Source: Pseudomonas sp. DTU12.3 (GTDB taxonomy: Bacteria > Pseudomonadota > Gammaproteobacteria > Pseudomonadales > Pseudomonadaceae). From it: 64,000 nt of DNA. Below, one piece after another: positions 26,037 to 35,900 of the stretch. Both the position numbers and the translations under genes were made by a program. The stretch lies in NCBI RefSeq assembly GCF_004124275.1, contig NZ_CP027218.1, forward strand, positions 2,421,501 to 2,485,500. The letters are read 5' to 3'. Position 1 is the first letter of the stretch. Each line of letters begins with the position of its first letter. Under the pieces are notes generated by a model. It worked only from the letters and a program-made list of their open reading frames with translations, ran no database searches and was not told the origin of the DNA.

Positions 26037-27479
26037 ATGCTGTCTCTGCTGACTGAACATCCGTTGTTTTGCGCGTTGATCCTGATCCTCCTCGATCTGG
26101 GGCTGTGGCGCCTGATCAGTTCCCGTGGCAGCGAGTGGAAACTGCTGGTGCGTGTGCTGATTTTCAGCCTGTTCAGCATCCTGTTGTTCAACGAAGGCCT
26201 CAACCCGATGGAGCCGGCACCGTGGGCCGACAACGTGCCGTTGCACCTGGCGGCGACCGGGTTGCAGATTGGCTGGTGGCTGTTCGGCGCGCGCACCCTG
26301 ACGGTATTGATCGGTGCGGTAATGATGCAACGGGTCGGCCACACCGGACGGCTGTTGCAGGATTTGCTCGGCGCGGTAATTTTCCTCATCGCGATCATTG
26401 CTGCACTGGCCTATGTGCTCGACCTGCCGGTCAAAGGGGTGCTGGCGACGTCCGGCGCGCTGGCGATCATCGTTGGTCTGGCCTTGCAGAGCACCTTGAG
26501 CGACGTGTTTTCCGGGATCGTCCTCAACACCACCAAGCCCTATCAACTGGATGACTGGATTTCCATCGACGGCACCGAAGGCCGGGTCACCGACATCGAC
26601 TGGCGCGCCACGCGTCTGCAAACCAGCCAGGGCAGCATGGCGGTGATTCCCAACTCGCTGGCGGCCAAGGCCAAGATCATCAACTTCAGTCGGCCGAGCA
26701 ATATGTTCGGCGTCTCGGTCAGCGTGCAGGTCAGCCCGCACGCCCGGCCCAATTCGGTGATTGATGCGCTGGAGCGGGCGATGCAGGGGTGCCGGCAATT
26801 GCTCGACACGCCGGCGCCGAGTGTGGCGCTGAAAAGCTCCGACAGCGGCGGTGCGGAATACGAGATCAGCGGCTTTGTCGCCTCGATGGGCGAAAAACGC
26901 GTGGTGCGCAATCAGCTGTTCGACCTGGCTTACCGGCACTTGCAGGCGTCCGGGTTCAATCTGCTGTCGAGCGATGAAAGCGTTGCCCCCACCAACCTGT
27001 CGCGGCCGCGCGCGCTGCTCGACAGTTCGCCGATTTTCTCGACGTTGCGTCAGGAAGAGAAAGACACCTTTAGCCAGAACATGACACTGAAAACCTTTCG
27101 CGCCGGCGAGACGATTCTCGAGGCGGGCGAGGTCAGCGATCATTTGTTCATCATCGAATCCGGCGTGGTATCGGTGACCTTGATTCGTCACGGTGCGCCG
27201 TTCGAATCCGGGCGTATGGGGCCTGGCGAGGTCATCGGTGAAGCGGGCATTCTTTCCGACTCGTCGGTGCCGGCGACGTTTGCCGCGAAAACCTTCTGTG
27301 CGTTGTACCGCATCGAAAAGACCTACCTCAAACCGTGTCTGGATGCGCGTCACGACATCAACGATGCGATGAAGGCCTTGCTCGATTACCGCTTGCACAA
27401 GGCCCAGGCCCTGACGGCGGACGTGCCGGCGGTGGTGGCCAAGAAGGGCTTTTTGCAATGGCTGCGCAATCAAGTCTGA
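26037..27479 (+). CDS. MscS-type mechanosensitive channel with C-terminal cyclic-nucleotide-binding domain
   Basis: This 480-residue protein has about five N-terminal membrane helices, ending in the pore-lining helix with GVLATSGALAIIVGLALQST, followed by the MscS beta domain (DDWISIDGTEGRVTDIDWR, VIPNSLAAKAKIINFS). A cNMP-binding fold occupies about residues 330-455 (FRAGETILEAGEVSDHLFII). Its phosphate-binding cassette reads GEVIGEAGILSDSSVPATF: the Glu is present, but the Arg expected near SVPA is missing, so canonical cAMP binding is doubtful. ATG 26037 is preceded by CGGAG. The channel probably acts in osmotic or ionic adaptation at the inner membrane. Confidence 0.88.
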   Translation: MLSLLTEHPLFCALILILLDLGLWRLISSRGSEWKLLVRVLIFSLFSILLFNEGLNPMEPAPWADNVPLHLAATGLQIGWWLFGARTLTVLIGAVMMQRVGHTGRLLQDLLGAVIFLIAIIAALAYVLDLPVKGVLATSGALAIIVGLALQSTLSDVFSGIVLNTTKPYQLDDWISIDGTEGRVTDIDWRATRLQTSQGSMAVIPNSLAAKAKIINFSRPSNMFGVSVSVQVSPHARPNSVIDALERAMQGCRQLLDTPAPSVALKSSDSGGAEYEISGFVASMGEKRVVRNQLFDLAYRHLQASGFNLLSSDESVAPTNLSRPRALLDSSPIFSTLRQEEKDTFSQNMTLKTFRAGETILEAGEVSDHLFIIESGVVSVTLIRHGAPFESGRMGPGEVIGEAGILSDSSVPATFAAKTFCALYRIEKTYLKPCLDARHDINDAMKALLDYRLHKAQALTADVPAVVAKKGFLQWLRNQV

Positions 27480-27598
27480 ATGCTTGCGGGAAGCGGACAA
27501 ACGGCTGGTCTACTCGTCTTCCGGGAGATTGGCTATTTGTCCGGCGGCGTTGCAGGACTACTTTAGATCCCACATTCACAGCCCCCCGGAATACTGCC

Positions 27599-28039
27599 AT
27601 GAAAGCTCGTACCGATTTCTACACCGCTTCCCCGGACGCCCTGAAAGCGATGATCGCCCTGGAAACTGCGGTGTCGAAACTGCCACTGGAAAAGACCCTG
27701 GTCGAACTGGTCAAGTTGCGCGCTTCGCAGATCAACGGCTGCGCATTCTGCATCGACATGCACACGGCCGACGCGATCAAGGGCGGTGAAACGCCACGCC
27801 GTCTGTTCGCGGTCACCGCATGGCGTGAAGCGCCGTTCTTCAGCGACCGCGAACGCGCCGCACTGCTGTGGACCGAGTCGCTGACGCAACTGAGCCTGAC
27901 CCACGCCCCGGATGAAGACTACGAAGTGGTCGCCGCGCAGTTCTCACCAAAAGAAATGGTCGACCTGACCGTCGCGATCAGCACCATCAACAGCTGGAAC
28001 CGCCTGGCCGTAGGCTTCCGCAAAACCCCACAGGCCTAA
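27599..28039 (+). CDS. Carboxymuconolactone decarboxylase / AhpD-family protein
   Basis: This 146-residue protein has the AhpD redox motif C48-x-x-C51 with a following His (GCAFCIDMHTADA). These small helical proteins work as alkylhydroperoxidases or disulfide reductases and usually form trimers. The C-terminal signature DLTVAISTINSWNRLAV is typical of the family. The gene follows mscS by 120 bp and precedes a REP pair, so it is probably its own transcription unit. A role in peroxide detoxification is likely but not proven by sequence. Confidence 0.88.
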   Translation: MKARTDFYTASPDALKAMIALETAVSKLPLEKTLVELVKLRASQINGCAFCIDMHTADAIKGGETPRRLFAVTAWREAPFFSDRERAALLWTESLTQLSLTHAPDEDYEVVAAQFSPKEMVDLTVAISTINSWNRLAVGFRKTPQA

Positions 28040-28057
28040 ACTCCAACACATAACTCC

Positions 28058-28140
28058 GTAGGAGCTGCCGAAGGCTGCGATCTTTTGATCTTGTCTCTTA
28101 AACACAAAATCAACAGATCGCAGCCTTCGGCAGCTCCTAC
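28058..28140. repeat. REP inverted pair
   Basis: GTAGGAGCTGCCGAAGGCTG and its inverted copy flank an AT-rich loop, between the convergent ahpD-like and emrB-like genes. Confidence 0.92.
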
Positions 28141-28169
28141 AGGGGAATGTGGTGATGTCGGGATCGTGA

Positions 28170-29765
28170 TCAGTGGGCGTCGGCACTCGGCGCGGCTGGT
28201 GGTTGTACCTTGCGCATCAAGGGCACCATCGCCGTGGCGATGACGAAGCACACCATGATCATCAGGAAGGTGTCGCCGTAGGTCTGCGTTTGCGCCTCGC
28301 GGTAGGTCAGCAGCCATAACTGGTGCAGGCTCGCGGTGACACCGACCTCACCGCTCTGGCCCAGCGCCGCGAGGTTGCCACCGACCTGCGCCAGCCATTG
28401 ATTCAGCGCCTCATTGCTACTGTTCAAATGTTCGGCCAACCGGGTGAAGTGCAGGTTGGTGCGGTCATTGAGAATGGTCGCGCACGCCGCAATACCGATC
28501 GCCCCACCGAGATTGCGCATCAGGTTGAACAGCCCCGAGGCATGCTTGAGCCGCGCCGGTGCCAATCCTCCCAAAGTCAATGTCACCGCCGGCGGCACCG
28601 CCAGTTGCTGGGCAATCCCGCGCAACGCCTGCGGCAGCATCAGTTGGCCCGCGCCCCAATCATGGGTGATCGGGCTGAACTCCCACATCGACACGGCAAA
28701 CAGGCCCAGACCGACCATCATGATCCAGCGCAAATCCACGCGATTGGCGAGAAAGGCGTACAGCGGAATCGCCATGATCTGGAACACCCCGGTGGAGAAA
28801 ACCGCCAGACCAATGTCCAGTGCGCTGTAGCCACGCACCCGCCCGAGAAACAGCGGCGTCAGGTAAATCGTCGCGAACAGCCCGATGCCGGTGACGAACG
28901 AGAAGAAGCAGCCGAGGGCGAAGTTGCGATCCTTGAGCGCGCGCAGATCAACGATCGGATTGGCCACGTGCAAGGTCCGGCCAATAAACGCCAATCCGGC
29001 CAGGCCACTGATCCACGCAGTGGTGAGAATGGTCTGGTCGCTGAACCAGTTCCAGCGCGGGCCTTCTTCGAGGGTGTATTCCAGGCAGCCGAGAAACAGT
29101 GCGAGAAACACCATGCTCAGATAATCCGCGCCCTTGAGCAGCGACAGTTCTGGCTGGTCGATCTTCACCAGCATCGGCACCGCCACGGCGACGAAAATCC
29201 CCGGCACCAGGTTGATGTAGAACAGCCAGTGCCACGAGGAAATATCGGTGATCCAGCCGCCGATCACCGGGCCCATGGTCGGTGCCAGGGAAGCGACCGC
29301 ACCGATGGTCGCCGCCGCGATCACGCGTTGTTTGCCGGTGAAGAAAAAGAACGCCGTGGTGAACACCAGCGGAATCATCGAACCGCCGAGAAAACCTTGC
29401 AGCGCGCGGAAGGCGATCATGCTCTGAATGTTCCAGGCGATGCCGCAGAGCAGGCTGGCGAGGGTGAAACCGACCGCCGAGGCGCAAAACAGCCAGCGCG
29501 TCGAGAACACCCGCGACAGCCAGCCCGACAAGGGGATCACGATGATTTCGGCAATCAGGTAACTGGTCTGCACCCACGCGGTTTCGTCGGTGCCGGCGGA
29601 CAGTCCGCCGCCGATATCGCGCAACGAGGCTGAGACGATCTGGATGTCGAGCAATGCGATGAACATGCCGATGCACATGGTTGCGAAGGCGAACACTTTG
29701 GTCGCGGTCGCCATGTCCGCCGCGTTGAACGGTTGCGCCGGGGCGGTGAGGCTGGCGGTGCTCAT
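28170..29765 (-). CDS. EmrB/QacA-type MFS drug exporter (DHA2 family)
   Basis: This 531-residue inner-membrane transporter has the roughly 14 hydrophobic segments of the DHA2 family. Motif A-like sequence GWLSRVFSTRWLF follows the second helix and the antiporter motif region ATIGAVASLAPTMGPVIGGW is clear. Its start overlaps the stop of the HlyD gene (ATGA), giving the standard EmrA-EmrB pair that, with an outer-membrane channel encoded elsewhere, exports hydrophobic compounds across both membranes. No TolC-type gene is present here. Confidence 0.92.
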   Translation of the reverse strand: MSTASLTAPAQPFNAADMATATKVFAFATMCIGMFIALLDIQIVSASLRDIGGGLSAGTDETAWVQTSYLIAEIIVIPLSGWLSRVFSTRWLFCASAVGFTLASLLCGIAWNIQSMIAFRALQGFLGGSMIPLVFTTAFFFFTGKQRVIAAATIGAVASLAPTMGPVIGGWITDISSWHWLFYINLVPGIFVAVAVPMLVKIDQPELSLLKGADYLSMVFLALFLGCLEYTLEEGPRWNWFSDQTILTTAWISGLAGLAFIGRTLHVANPIVDLRALKDRNFALGCFFSFVTGIGLFATIYLTPLFLGRVRGYSALDIGLAVFSTGVFQIMAIPLYAFLANRVDLRWIMMVGLGLFAVSMWEFSPITHDWGAGQLMLPQALRGIAQQLAVPPAVTLTLGGLAPARLKHASGLFNLMRNLGGAIGIAACATILNDRTNLHFTRLAEHLNSSNEALNQWLAQVGGNLAALGQSGEVGVTASLHQLWLLTYREAQTQTYGDTFLMIMVCFVIATAMVPLMRKVQPPAAPSADAH

Positions 29766-30880
29766 GGCGCAACGGCCACGGCGCTGGTTTCCGGCTGGGC
29801 GCGGGTGTCGACTTCAGCGGTGACCGACAGGCCTGGACGCAAATGCCCGAGGACGCCGTCAGCCGGATCAAGGAGGATCCGCACCGGTACACGCTGGACG
29901 ATTTTGGTGAAGTTGCCGGTGGCGTTTTCCGGCGGTAGCACACTGAATTGCGAACCGGTGGCAGGGGCGAGGCTGTCGAGACGGCCGTGGAATTCCTGCC
30001 CCGACAGCACGTCGGCGCGGATGCTCACGCGTTGCCCGGGCTTCATCCGCGCCAGTTGGTCTTCCTTGAAATTGGCATCGACCCACAAGCCGCTGGCCGG
30101 GACTACTGACAGTTGCTGCGAACCGGCCTGCGCATAGGCGCCCACCCGCGCGCGGCGATTGCCGATCACGCCGTCGACCGGTGCACGCAATTCGGTATAG
30201 CCGAGGTTCAACTGCGCCAGATCGCGTTCGGCGCGGGCTTGTTGGAGGGCGGCGCGGGCCTGTTGTTTCTGGGTGTCGATGACGGCGAGTTGGCGTTGCG
30301 CGGCGAGCAGTTCGGCTTGGGCGCGGGCGCTCAGGGCTTGCGCGGTCTTGAAGGTGGCGTCGGCGCGTTGCGCGCTTTCCACCGACACCGCGTTGGTGGT
30401 CACCAGGCGTTTGTAGCGTGCGTTGTCGTCGCGTGAACGCGCGGTTTCGGCGCCCGCTGCATCAATGCCGGCGCGGGCCTGGCCGATCACTGCTTGCTGC
30501 AGTTGTTCGGTGGCGTCGAGGTTGGCCAGCAGCGCTTCTTCGGCGGCGACGGCACCTTCAGTCTTGGCGAGGTTAGCGCGATAGTCGCGGGCGTCGAGGC
30601 GAATCAATACATCGCCGGCCTTCACGTGCTGATTATCGCTGACCAGCACTTCATCGATGTAACCGGCGACTTTCGGGCCGATTACCGTGACGTCGCCTCC
30701 GATATAGGCATCGTCGGTTTCCTCGAGAAAGCGCCCGGCACCCCACCAATGCACGGCGTATGCGGCGGCGAAGATCAGCGCGAGCAAACCCGCACCGGGA
30801 ATCAGCAGGCGTTTAAGCAGAGGCGGCCGGGGCTTGATCGCAACCGCGAGGTCGGCTTCGAGGGTGGGCATGCTGGTCAT
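29762..30880 (-). CDS. EmrA/HlyD-type membrane fusion protein
   Basis: This 372-residue periplasmic adaptor has one N-terminal membrane helix (about 24-45), a lipoyl half-motif (DAYIGGDVTVIGPKVAGYID), a long coiled coil with repeated Ala/Gln heptads (about 95-215) and a second lipoyl/barrel region (LNLGYTELRAPVDGVIGNRR). It partners with the MFS pump whose gene overlaps its 3' end. The promoter region holds palindromic sites, but no regulator gene is adjacent. Confidence 0.92.
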   Translation of the reverse strand: MTSMPTLEADLAVAIKPRPPLLKRLLIPGAGLLALIFAAAYAVHWWGAGRFLEETDDAYIGGDVTVIGPKVAGYIDEVLVSDNQHVKAGDVLIRLDARDYRANLAKTEGAVAAEEALLANLDATEQLQQAVIGQARAGIDAAGAETARSRDDNARYKRLVTTNAVSVESAQRADATFKTAQALSARAQAELLAAQRQLAVIDTQKQQARAALQQARAERDLAQLNLGYTELRAPVDGVIGNRRARVGAYAQAGSQQLSVVPASGLWVDANFKEDQLARMKPGQRVSIRADVLSGQEFHGRLDSLAPATGSQFSVLPPENATGNFTKIVQRVPVRILLDPADGVLGHLRPGLSVTAEVDTRAQPETSAVAVAP

Positions 30881-30908
30881 GGCGTAATACCTGTGAAAGC
30901 TGATCGTT

Positions 30909-30939
30909 ATTACGAACGTAATATGACGTGAGTAATATT
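30909..30939. promoter_or_regulatory. Operator-like repeats upstream of the emrAB-type operon
   Basis: ATTACG-AA-CGTAAT (30909-30922) is an inverted repeat, and the heptamer GTAATAT occurs directly repeated at 30918-30924 and 30932-30938. The AT-rich symmetric layout 29 bp before the fusion-protein start resembles a TetR- or MarR-type operator; the cognate regulator is not in this stretch. Confidence 0.45.
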
Positions 30940-31022
30940 TTGTAGCAATGCATTTTTGTCGCCGATCGTCAGATTGATGCGTTTAAAAACAGCGCGAGCA
31001 TTTGTTTAAGAAATGTAAGCGC

Positions 31023-31058
31023 TGTAGGAAGCGTCTTGCTTTTGTGTAGGAGCCCTCC
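31023..31058 (-). promoter_or_regulatory. Possible reversed BvgA/EvgA-like box pair upstream of tpsB
   Basis: TGTAGGAA at 31023-31030 and TGTAGGAG at 31045-31052 are 22 bp apart. Read on the minus strand the second gives GGAGGGCTCCTACA, one mismatch from GGAA-N4-CCTACA. The REP family also contains TGTAGGAGC, so chance similarity is possible. Confidence 0.25.
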
Positions 31059-31114
31059 GACTATCACGGCTATTGATGGGGTGGCATTACGCCAGTTGAT
31101 TGCAAGGATGTTGC

Positions 31115-32842
31115 GTGCCGTTTTCGTTTTGCGCTGTTTTTCGTCGTCGTTCCACGCGTTGCCCGCTGTTGTCGGCCTTTGTGTTGAGTGTCTGTGCCTC
31201 CTCGATTGAAGCTGCCGAACCTGTCGCGCCGGGCCAGGAAGTGTTGCGCCAGCAACAACAGCAACAGCGCGATCTGCAACAACTGCAACTGGAACAACGC
31301 AAGCGTCAGCTGGAGCGTGGCGCGTTCGGGCCGGCGCCAGCGACCCCAGCGGTCGCGCCAACCGTTACCCCTGATGAACGTTGCTGGCCGTTGAGCGGCA
31401 CGCGCATCGGTGGCGTCACGCTGATCGACAACGACAAACTCAACGCCCGCATCAAGCCGTTGCTGGCGCCGTGCATGGGCGTCGGGCAGATCAATCATCT
31501 GCTCGCGACCATCACCGCGATCTACGTCGAAAAGGGCTACATCGCCAGTCGTCCGTACCTGCTCAGCGCTCCGGCGGCGGGGCAGTCGCTGGATATTCGG
31601 GTTGATGAAGGCTACATCGAGTCGATCGAACTGGCCGATCAGGGCCTGCCGGTGTCTCTCGGCGGCGCGTTCCCGAACATGCTCGGCGAACCACTGAACC
31701 TGCGCGATCTGGAGCAAGGACTCGATCAACTGAATCGCCTGCGCTCGGTCGACCTCACCGCCGACATCGCCCCCGGCAGCCAGCCTGGTGCCTCGCGAAT
31801 CATTCTGCGCACACGCAGCGCCGCGCCATCGCGCTGGGCCTTGAACGCCGGTATCGACAACCTCGGCAGCGCCAGCACCGGGCGCGATCGCGACAGTGTC
31901 AACCTGAGCCTCGACAGCCCGCTGGAACTCAATGATTTGTTGAGCCTCAGCGCCAGCGACACGCTCAATCAGGGCGACCGCTACAGCCGCAACGCCAGCC
32001 TCTATTACGCAATTCCTTACGGTTACTGGACCTACAGCGCGTTCGCCAGCCATGCCGAATATCGCGCGCCGTTCAAGTTGCCCAGCGTGACCTTTCACAG
32101 CCGCGGCATCACCGACCAGGTCAGCCTGCGCGCCGACCGGGTTTTATGGCGCGACCAAAGTCGCCAGCTCAGCGCCAACCTGCAATTGGCGCACAAGGAC
32201 GTCGACAGCTACCTGGAAAATGTCCGGTTGGGCATTCAGAGTCCGACCCTGACCGTGGCCGAGGCCGGGCTCAATCTGTTCTGGCTCGACCGCGCCGTGT
32301 GGAACCTCGACATCAACTACGCCCAGGGTCTGCGCTGGTTCGGTGCCGACGACGACTCGCAACATCAGATCAACAACTTGCCCAAGGCACAGTTTCGCAA
32401 GTACCGCGCCGGCCTCAGCCAGTGGCGCAATGGTCAGTTCGGCGCGCAGGCGTGGCAGTGGCAGAGCCAGCTCAACGTGCAGTACAGCCCGGACCCGTTG
32501 CCGGCCATCGAACAGTTGCTCGGCACCGACGATTCGGCCGTGCGCGGTTATCGCGTCAGCAGTGCGTCGGGCGCCAGCGGTGCGGTCTGGCGCAATACCC
32601 TGCGCCTGCCGCTGCGCAGTGAATGGCCGGTGCAGATTACCCCGCGAATCGGCCTCGACAACGGCTGGATCAAAGCCGATCACGGCGCCCAAGGGCAACG
32701 CCTCAGTGGCGCCAGCGTCGGTCTGAATCTGGGCTGGAAAAACCTGCAAGTGGACGTCGATTACCAGCGCGCCCTCAACACCCCCGACGGTCTGCAGCAC
32801 GAGCCACAAACCTGGCTGATGCGTGTCGGGGTGCAGATATGA
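31115..32842 (+). CDS. Two-partner secretion outer-membrane transporter (TpsB, ShlB/FhaC family)
   Basis: This 575-residue protein has a signal peptide followed by a Gln-rich N-terminal helix, a POTRA domain (about 85-160; GVTLIDNDKLNARIKPLLAP), a second POTRA-like region with LNLRDLEQGLDQLNRLRSVD, and a 16-strand barrel. The FhaC L6 tip motif appears as VRGY (about residue 480). No upstream ATG is in frame; GTG 31115 is chosen because AAGGA sits seven bases before it. It exports the TpsA protein encoded 115 bp downstream. Confidence 0.9.
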   Translation: MPFSFCAVFRRRSTRCPLLSAFVLSVCASSIEAAEPVAPGQEVLRQQQQQQRDLQQLQLEQRKRQLERGAFGPAPATPAVAPTVTPDERCWPLSGTRIGGVTLIDNDKLNARIKPLLAPCMGVGQINHLLATITAIYVEKGYIASRPYLLSAPAAGQSLDIRVDEGYIESIELADQGLPVSLGGAFPNMLGEPLNLRDLEQGLDQLNRLRSVDLTADIAPGSQPGASRIILRTRSAAPSRWALNAGIDNLGSASTGRDRDSVNLSLDSPLELNDLLSLSASDTLNQGDRYSRNASLYYAIPYGYWTYSAFASHAEYRAPFKLPSVTFHSRGITDQVSLRADRVLWRDQSRQLSANLQLAHKDVDSYLENVRLGIQSPTLTVAEAGLNLFWLDRAVWNLDINYAQGLRWFGADDDSQHQINNLPKAQFRKYRAGLSQWRNGQFGAQAWQWQSQLNVQYSPDPLPAIEQLLGTDDSAVRGYRVSSASGASGAVWRNTLRLPLRSEWPVQITPRIGLDNGWIKADHGAQGQRLSGASVGLNLGWKNLQVDVDYQRALNTPDGLQHEPQTWLMRVGVQI

Positions 32843-32957
32843 CCGCGACCTGAATCGATAACGCAGTGAACAAAAACAGCCGTCGGATCTGAGCGCGTCA
32901 GCCACGGCCAAGATTAAAACGCGCGACGTGATGCCGTACTCACATGGAGACGTTTTT

Positions 32958-35900
32958 ATGCCAGCACACACCTTTGCATTTCATCTTTCCCCTCGGGGCA
33001 AATTGCGCTGGGCGATTGCCAGCCTGTTCCTCGCCGTGCACCTGCCGAACGCGATGGCCGGCGGTGTCGTGGTTGCCCCGGGGCCCGGCGGCACCGCGCA
33101 ATTGCAAACCCAGGGCGGTGTGCCCATCGTCAACATCGTCGCGCCGAATGGTTCGGGCCTGTCGCACAACCAGTTCCTCGATTACAACGTCGACCGTCAG
33201 GGCCTGGTGCTGAACAATGCCTTGCAGGCCGGACAATCGCAGCTCGCCGGACAATTGGCGGCCAACCCGCAACTGCAAGGCCAGGCCGCGCGCGTGATCC
33301 TCAACGAAGTGATCAGCCGCAACCCGTCGGCGATCAATGGCGCGCAGGAAATCTTCGGCCGTGCCGCCGATTACGTGCTGGCCAACCCCAACGGCATTTC
33401 GGTGAATGGCGGCAGTTTCATCAACACGCCGAACGCCAACCTGGTGGTCGGTCGTCCGGAATTGACCGACGGCAAACTGCAAGCCCTGAGTACCCGTGAC
33501 GCCAGCGGCCAGTTGCAGATCCAAAGCGGTGGCCTGCGTAATGCGGAGGGCTCGATCAACCTGATCGCCCCGCGTATCGACAGCCAAGGTGCAATCAGCG
33601 CTCGCGATCAACTGAACCTCACGGTCGGGCGCAATCAGGTCGATTACGCCAGTGGCCAGGTGAAAACCGTGGACCCGGCGGGCAATACCGCCGACGGTCG
33701 CATCGACGCCAGCCTGTTTGGTGCCATGCAGGCCGGACGTATCAACATCGTCAGCACCGCTGAAGGTGCCGGCGTGCGCGTGGGTGCGGTGCAGGTCACC
33801 GGGCGCGATGGCGTGCAGATTCGCTCCGCCGGCGACCTCACGGTCAGCGGTGCAGCGGTGGCCAACAGCCTCGACGTAACTCGCGCCGGCATCCGCAGCA
33901 GCCAGGGCGATGTCGGCCTGCACAGCGGCAAAGACCTGACCCTGGCCGCCACCGATGTCAGCGGCCGCGACGTGATTGCCGAGGCCAAACGCAACCTGAC
34001 CCTGACCACCGTTGAAAGCCGCAAGCTTCAGGAAAAGCGCGAAAACTGGAACAACAGCACCATCGGCATCACTTGGGAAACCTACGACCGCACCCAGACC
34101 GATAGCGAAACCCGCCAGCATGGCAGCCAGATCGTTGCCAGCCGCGACGCCAAATTGTCGTCCGGCAAAGACACCGAGCTGAAAGCCGCCAAAGTCGAAG
34201 CTGCAAAAAATCTCAGCGTGCAAAGCGGCGGCGATCTGCGCCTGAGCGCTGCCACCGAAAGCCATACCCAGACCGATCAGGGCAACCATCGCAAGCATCT
34301 GTGGAAAGCTGACTGGAACAACAGCAGCGAAGAGCAGCGCAGCGTCACCAGTCATTTGAAGGCCGGCAATATTGCCCTGCAAACTGCCGCGTTGTTGCGC
34401 TCCGAAGGCGCTGAACTGACCAGCACCGGCGACCTGCAACTCGCCGGTCAACAAGTGGAAATCACCACGGCCACGCGGACCAATCGCAGCAGCGACAATC
34501 GTTATTCCGGTGACCTCGTCGGCGGTGGTTTCTTCGGCAAGACCGGCGATGCCGACAAGGGCCAGACGCAGCATCAGGGCAGCAAGATCAACGCCGCCGG
34601 CAAGCTGATCGTCAAGGCAGACGAGGTGCGCATCAGCGGCAGTCAAGTGCGCGGCGGCAGCGACGCCAGTGTGATCAGCGACAAGGGTTCGCTGGTGATC
34701 GATGGCGTACAGGACACCACGCACAGCAACAACCACGACAAAGACAGCAAGTTCTTTGGCATCAGCAAAGACGAGTCGCGGCAGAACAGCCAGGACAGCA
34801 CCACGCTGCGCAGCGAACTGGTGTCCGACAGCAACCTCAAGCTCAAGAGCGCCAAAGACCTCGAAGTGGCAGGCTCGACGGTCAAGGCGGGCGGTGCGCT
34901 GACGGCCGACGCGGCGGGGGATGTCAACGTGCATTCCGCGCAGAACACTCACGACAGCAGCGCGACCACTGAAACCCGTGGCTTCGATGCCTACGCCAAA
35001 GAGCAGACGCCAGAGCAGTATCGTGCCGGCGTTCACTACGAAGACAAACAGCAAACCGTGACCAGCAACGACGTCACCCAGCAAGGCTCCAGCCTCAGCG
35101 GCGGCAGCGTGCAGGTGAAGGCGGGCGGTGACGTCACGCTCAAAGGCACGCAGGTGAAATCCACGGCGGGTGACACCACGTTGAGCGGCAAGAACGTTTC
35201 GTTGCTGGCCGAACAGGACAGCCACCAAACCCGCTCTGACACCTCCAGCACCGGCGGCGGTTTCTACTACACCGGCGGTCTCGATCGCGCGGGCAGCGGC
35301 GTCGATTTCGCCCACAGCAGCGTGCAAGACTCGACCAGCAAAACCACGGCGCAAACCACTCAAGTGCAGAGCAGCGGTGGTCTGCACATCAAAGCCGACA
35401 AACTCGCCACCGAAGGCGCGCAACTGAAGGCTGGCAACGGTCTCCAGGTTGTCGCCAACGAAGTCGACAACCGCGCGGCCAGCAACAGCGACAGCAGCAC
35501 GCACGCCGAGAGCAACTGGTCGGCGGACATCGGCGCCAACGTCGAGTACAAAGACATCGCCCGACCGATTGCCGGTGTCGTCAAGGAGGTCTTGAACGGC
35601 AAGGTTCCGGACAAGGATGCGCTGAGCAATCTCGGTCAGCCGAATGTCGGTATCGACGTCGCGGTCGGTCATGGCAGCGCGACTAAAACCGAGCAGACCA
35701 GCAACGCCGTGGTCAGCCGTTTTGATGGCGGCAACGTCGCGGTAAAAGTCGCCGGCACATTGCATGACCAAGGCAGCCAGTACAACGCCAGCGCCGGCAC
35801 AGTGAACATCAGCGCCGACAGACTGGTCGCCGATGCTGCCAGCAACACTCACAGCAGCACCGATAACGCCGTGGATGCCAAGGTCGATGTGCGCGTCTAC

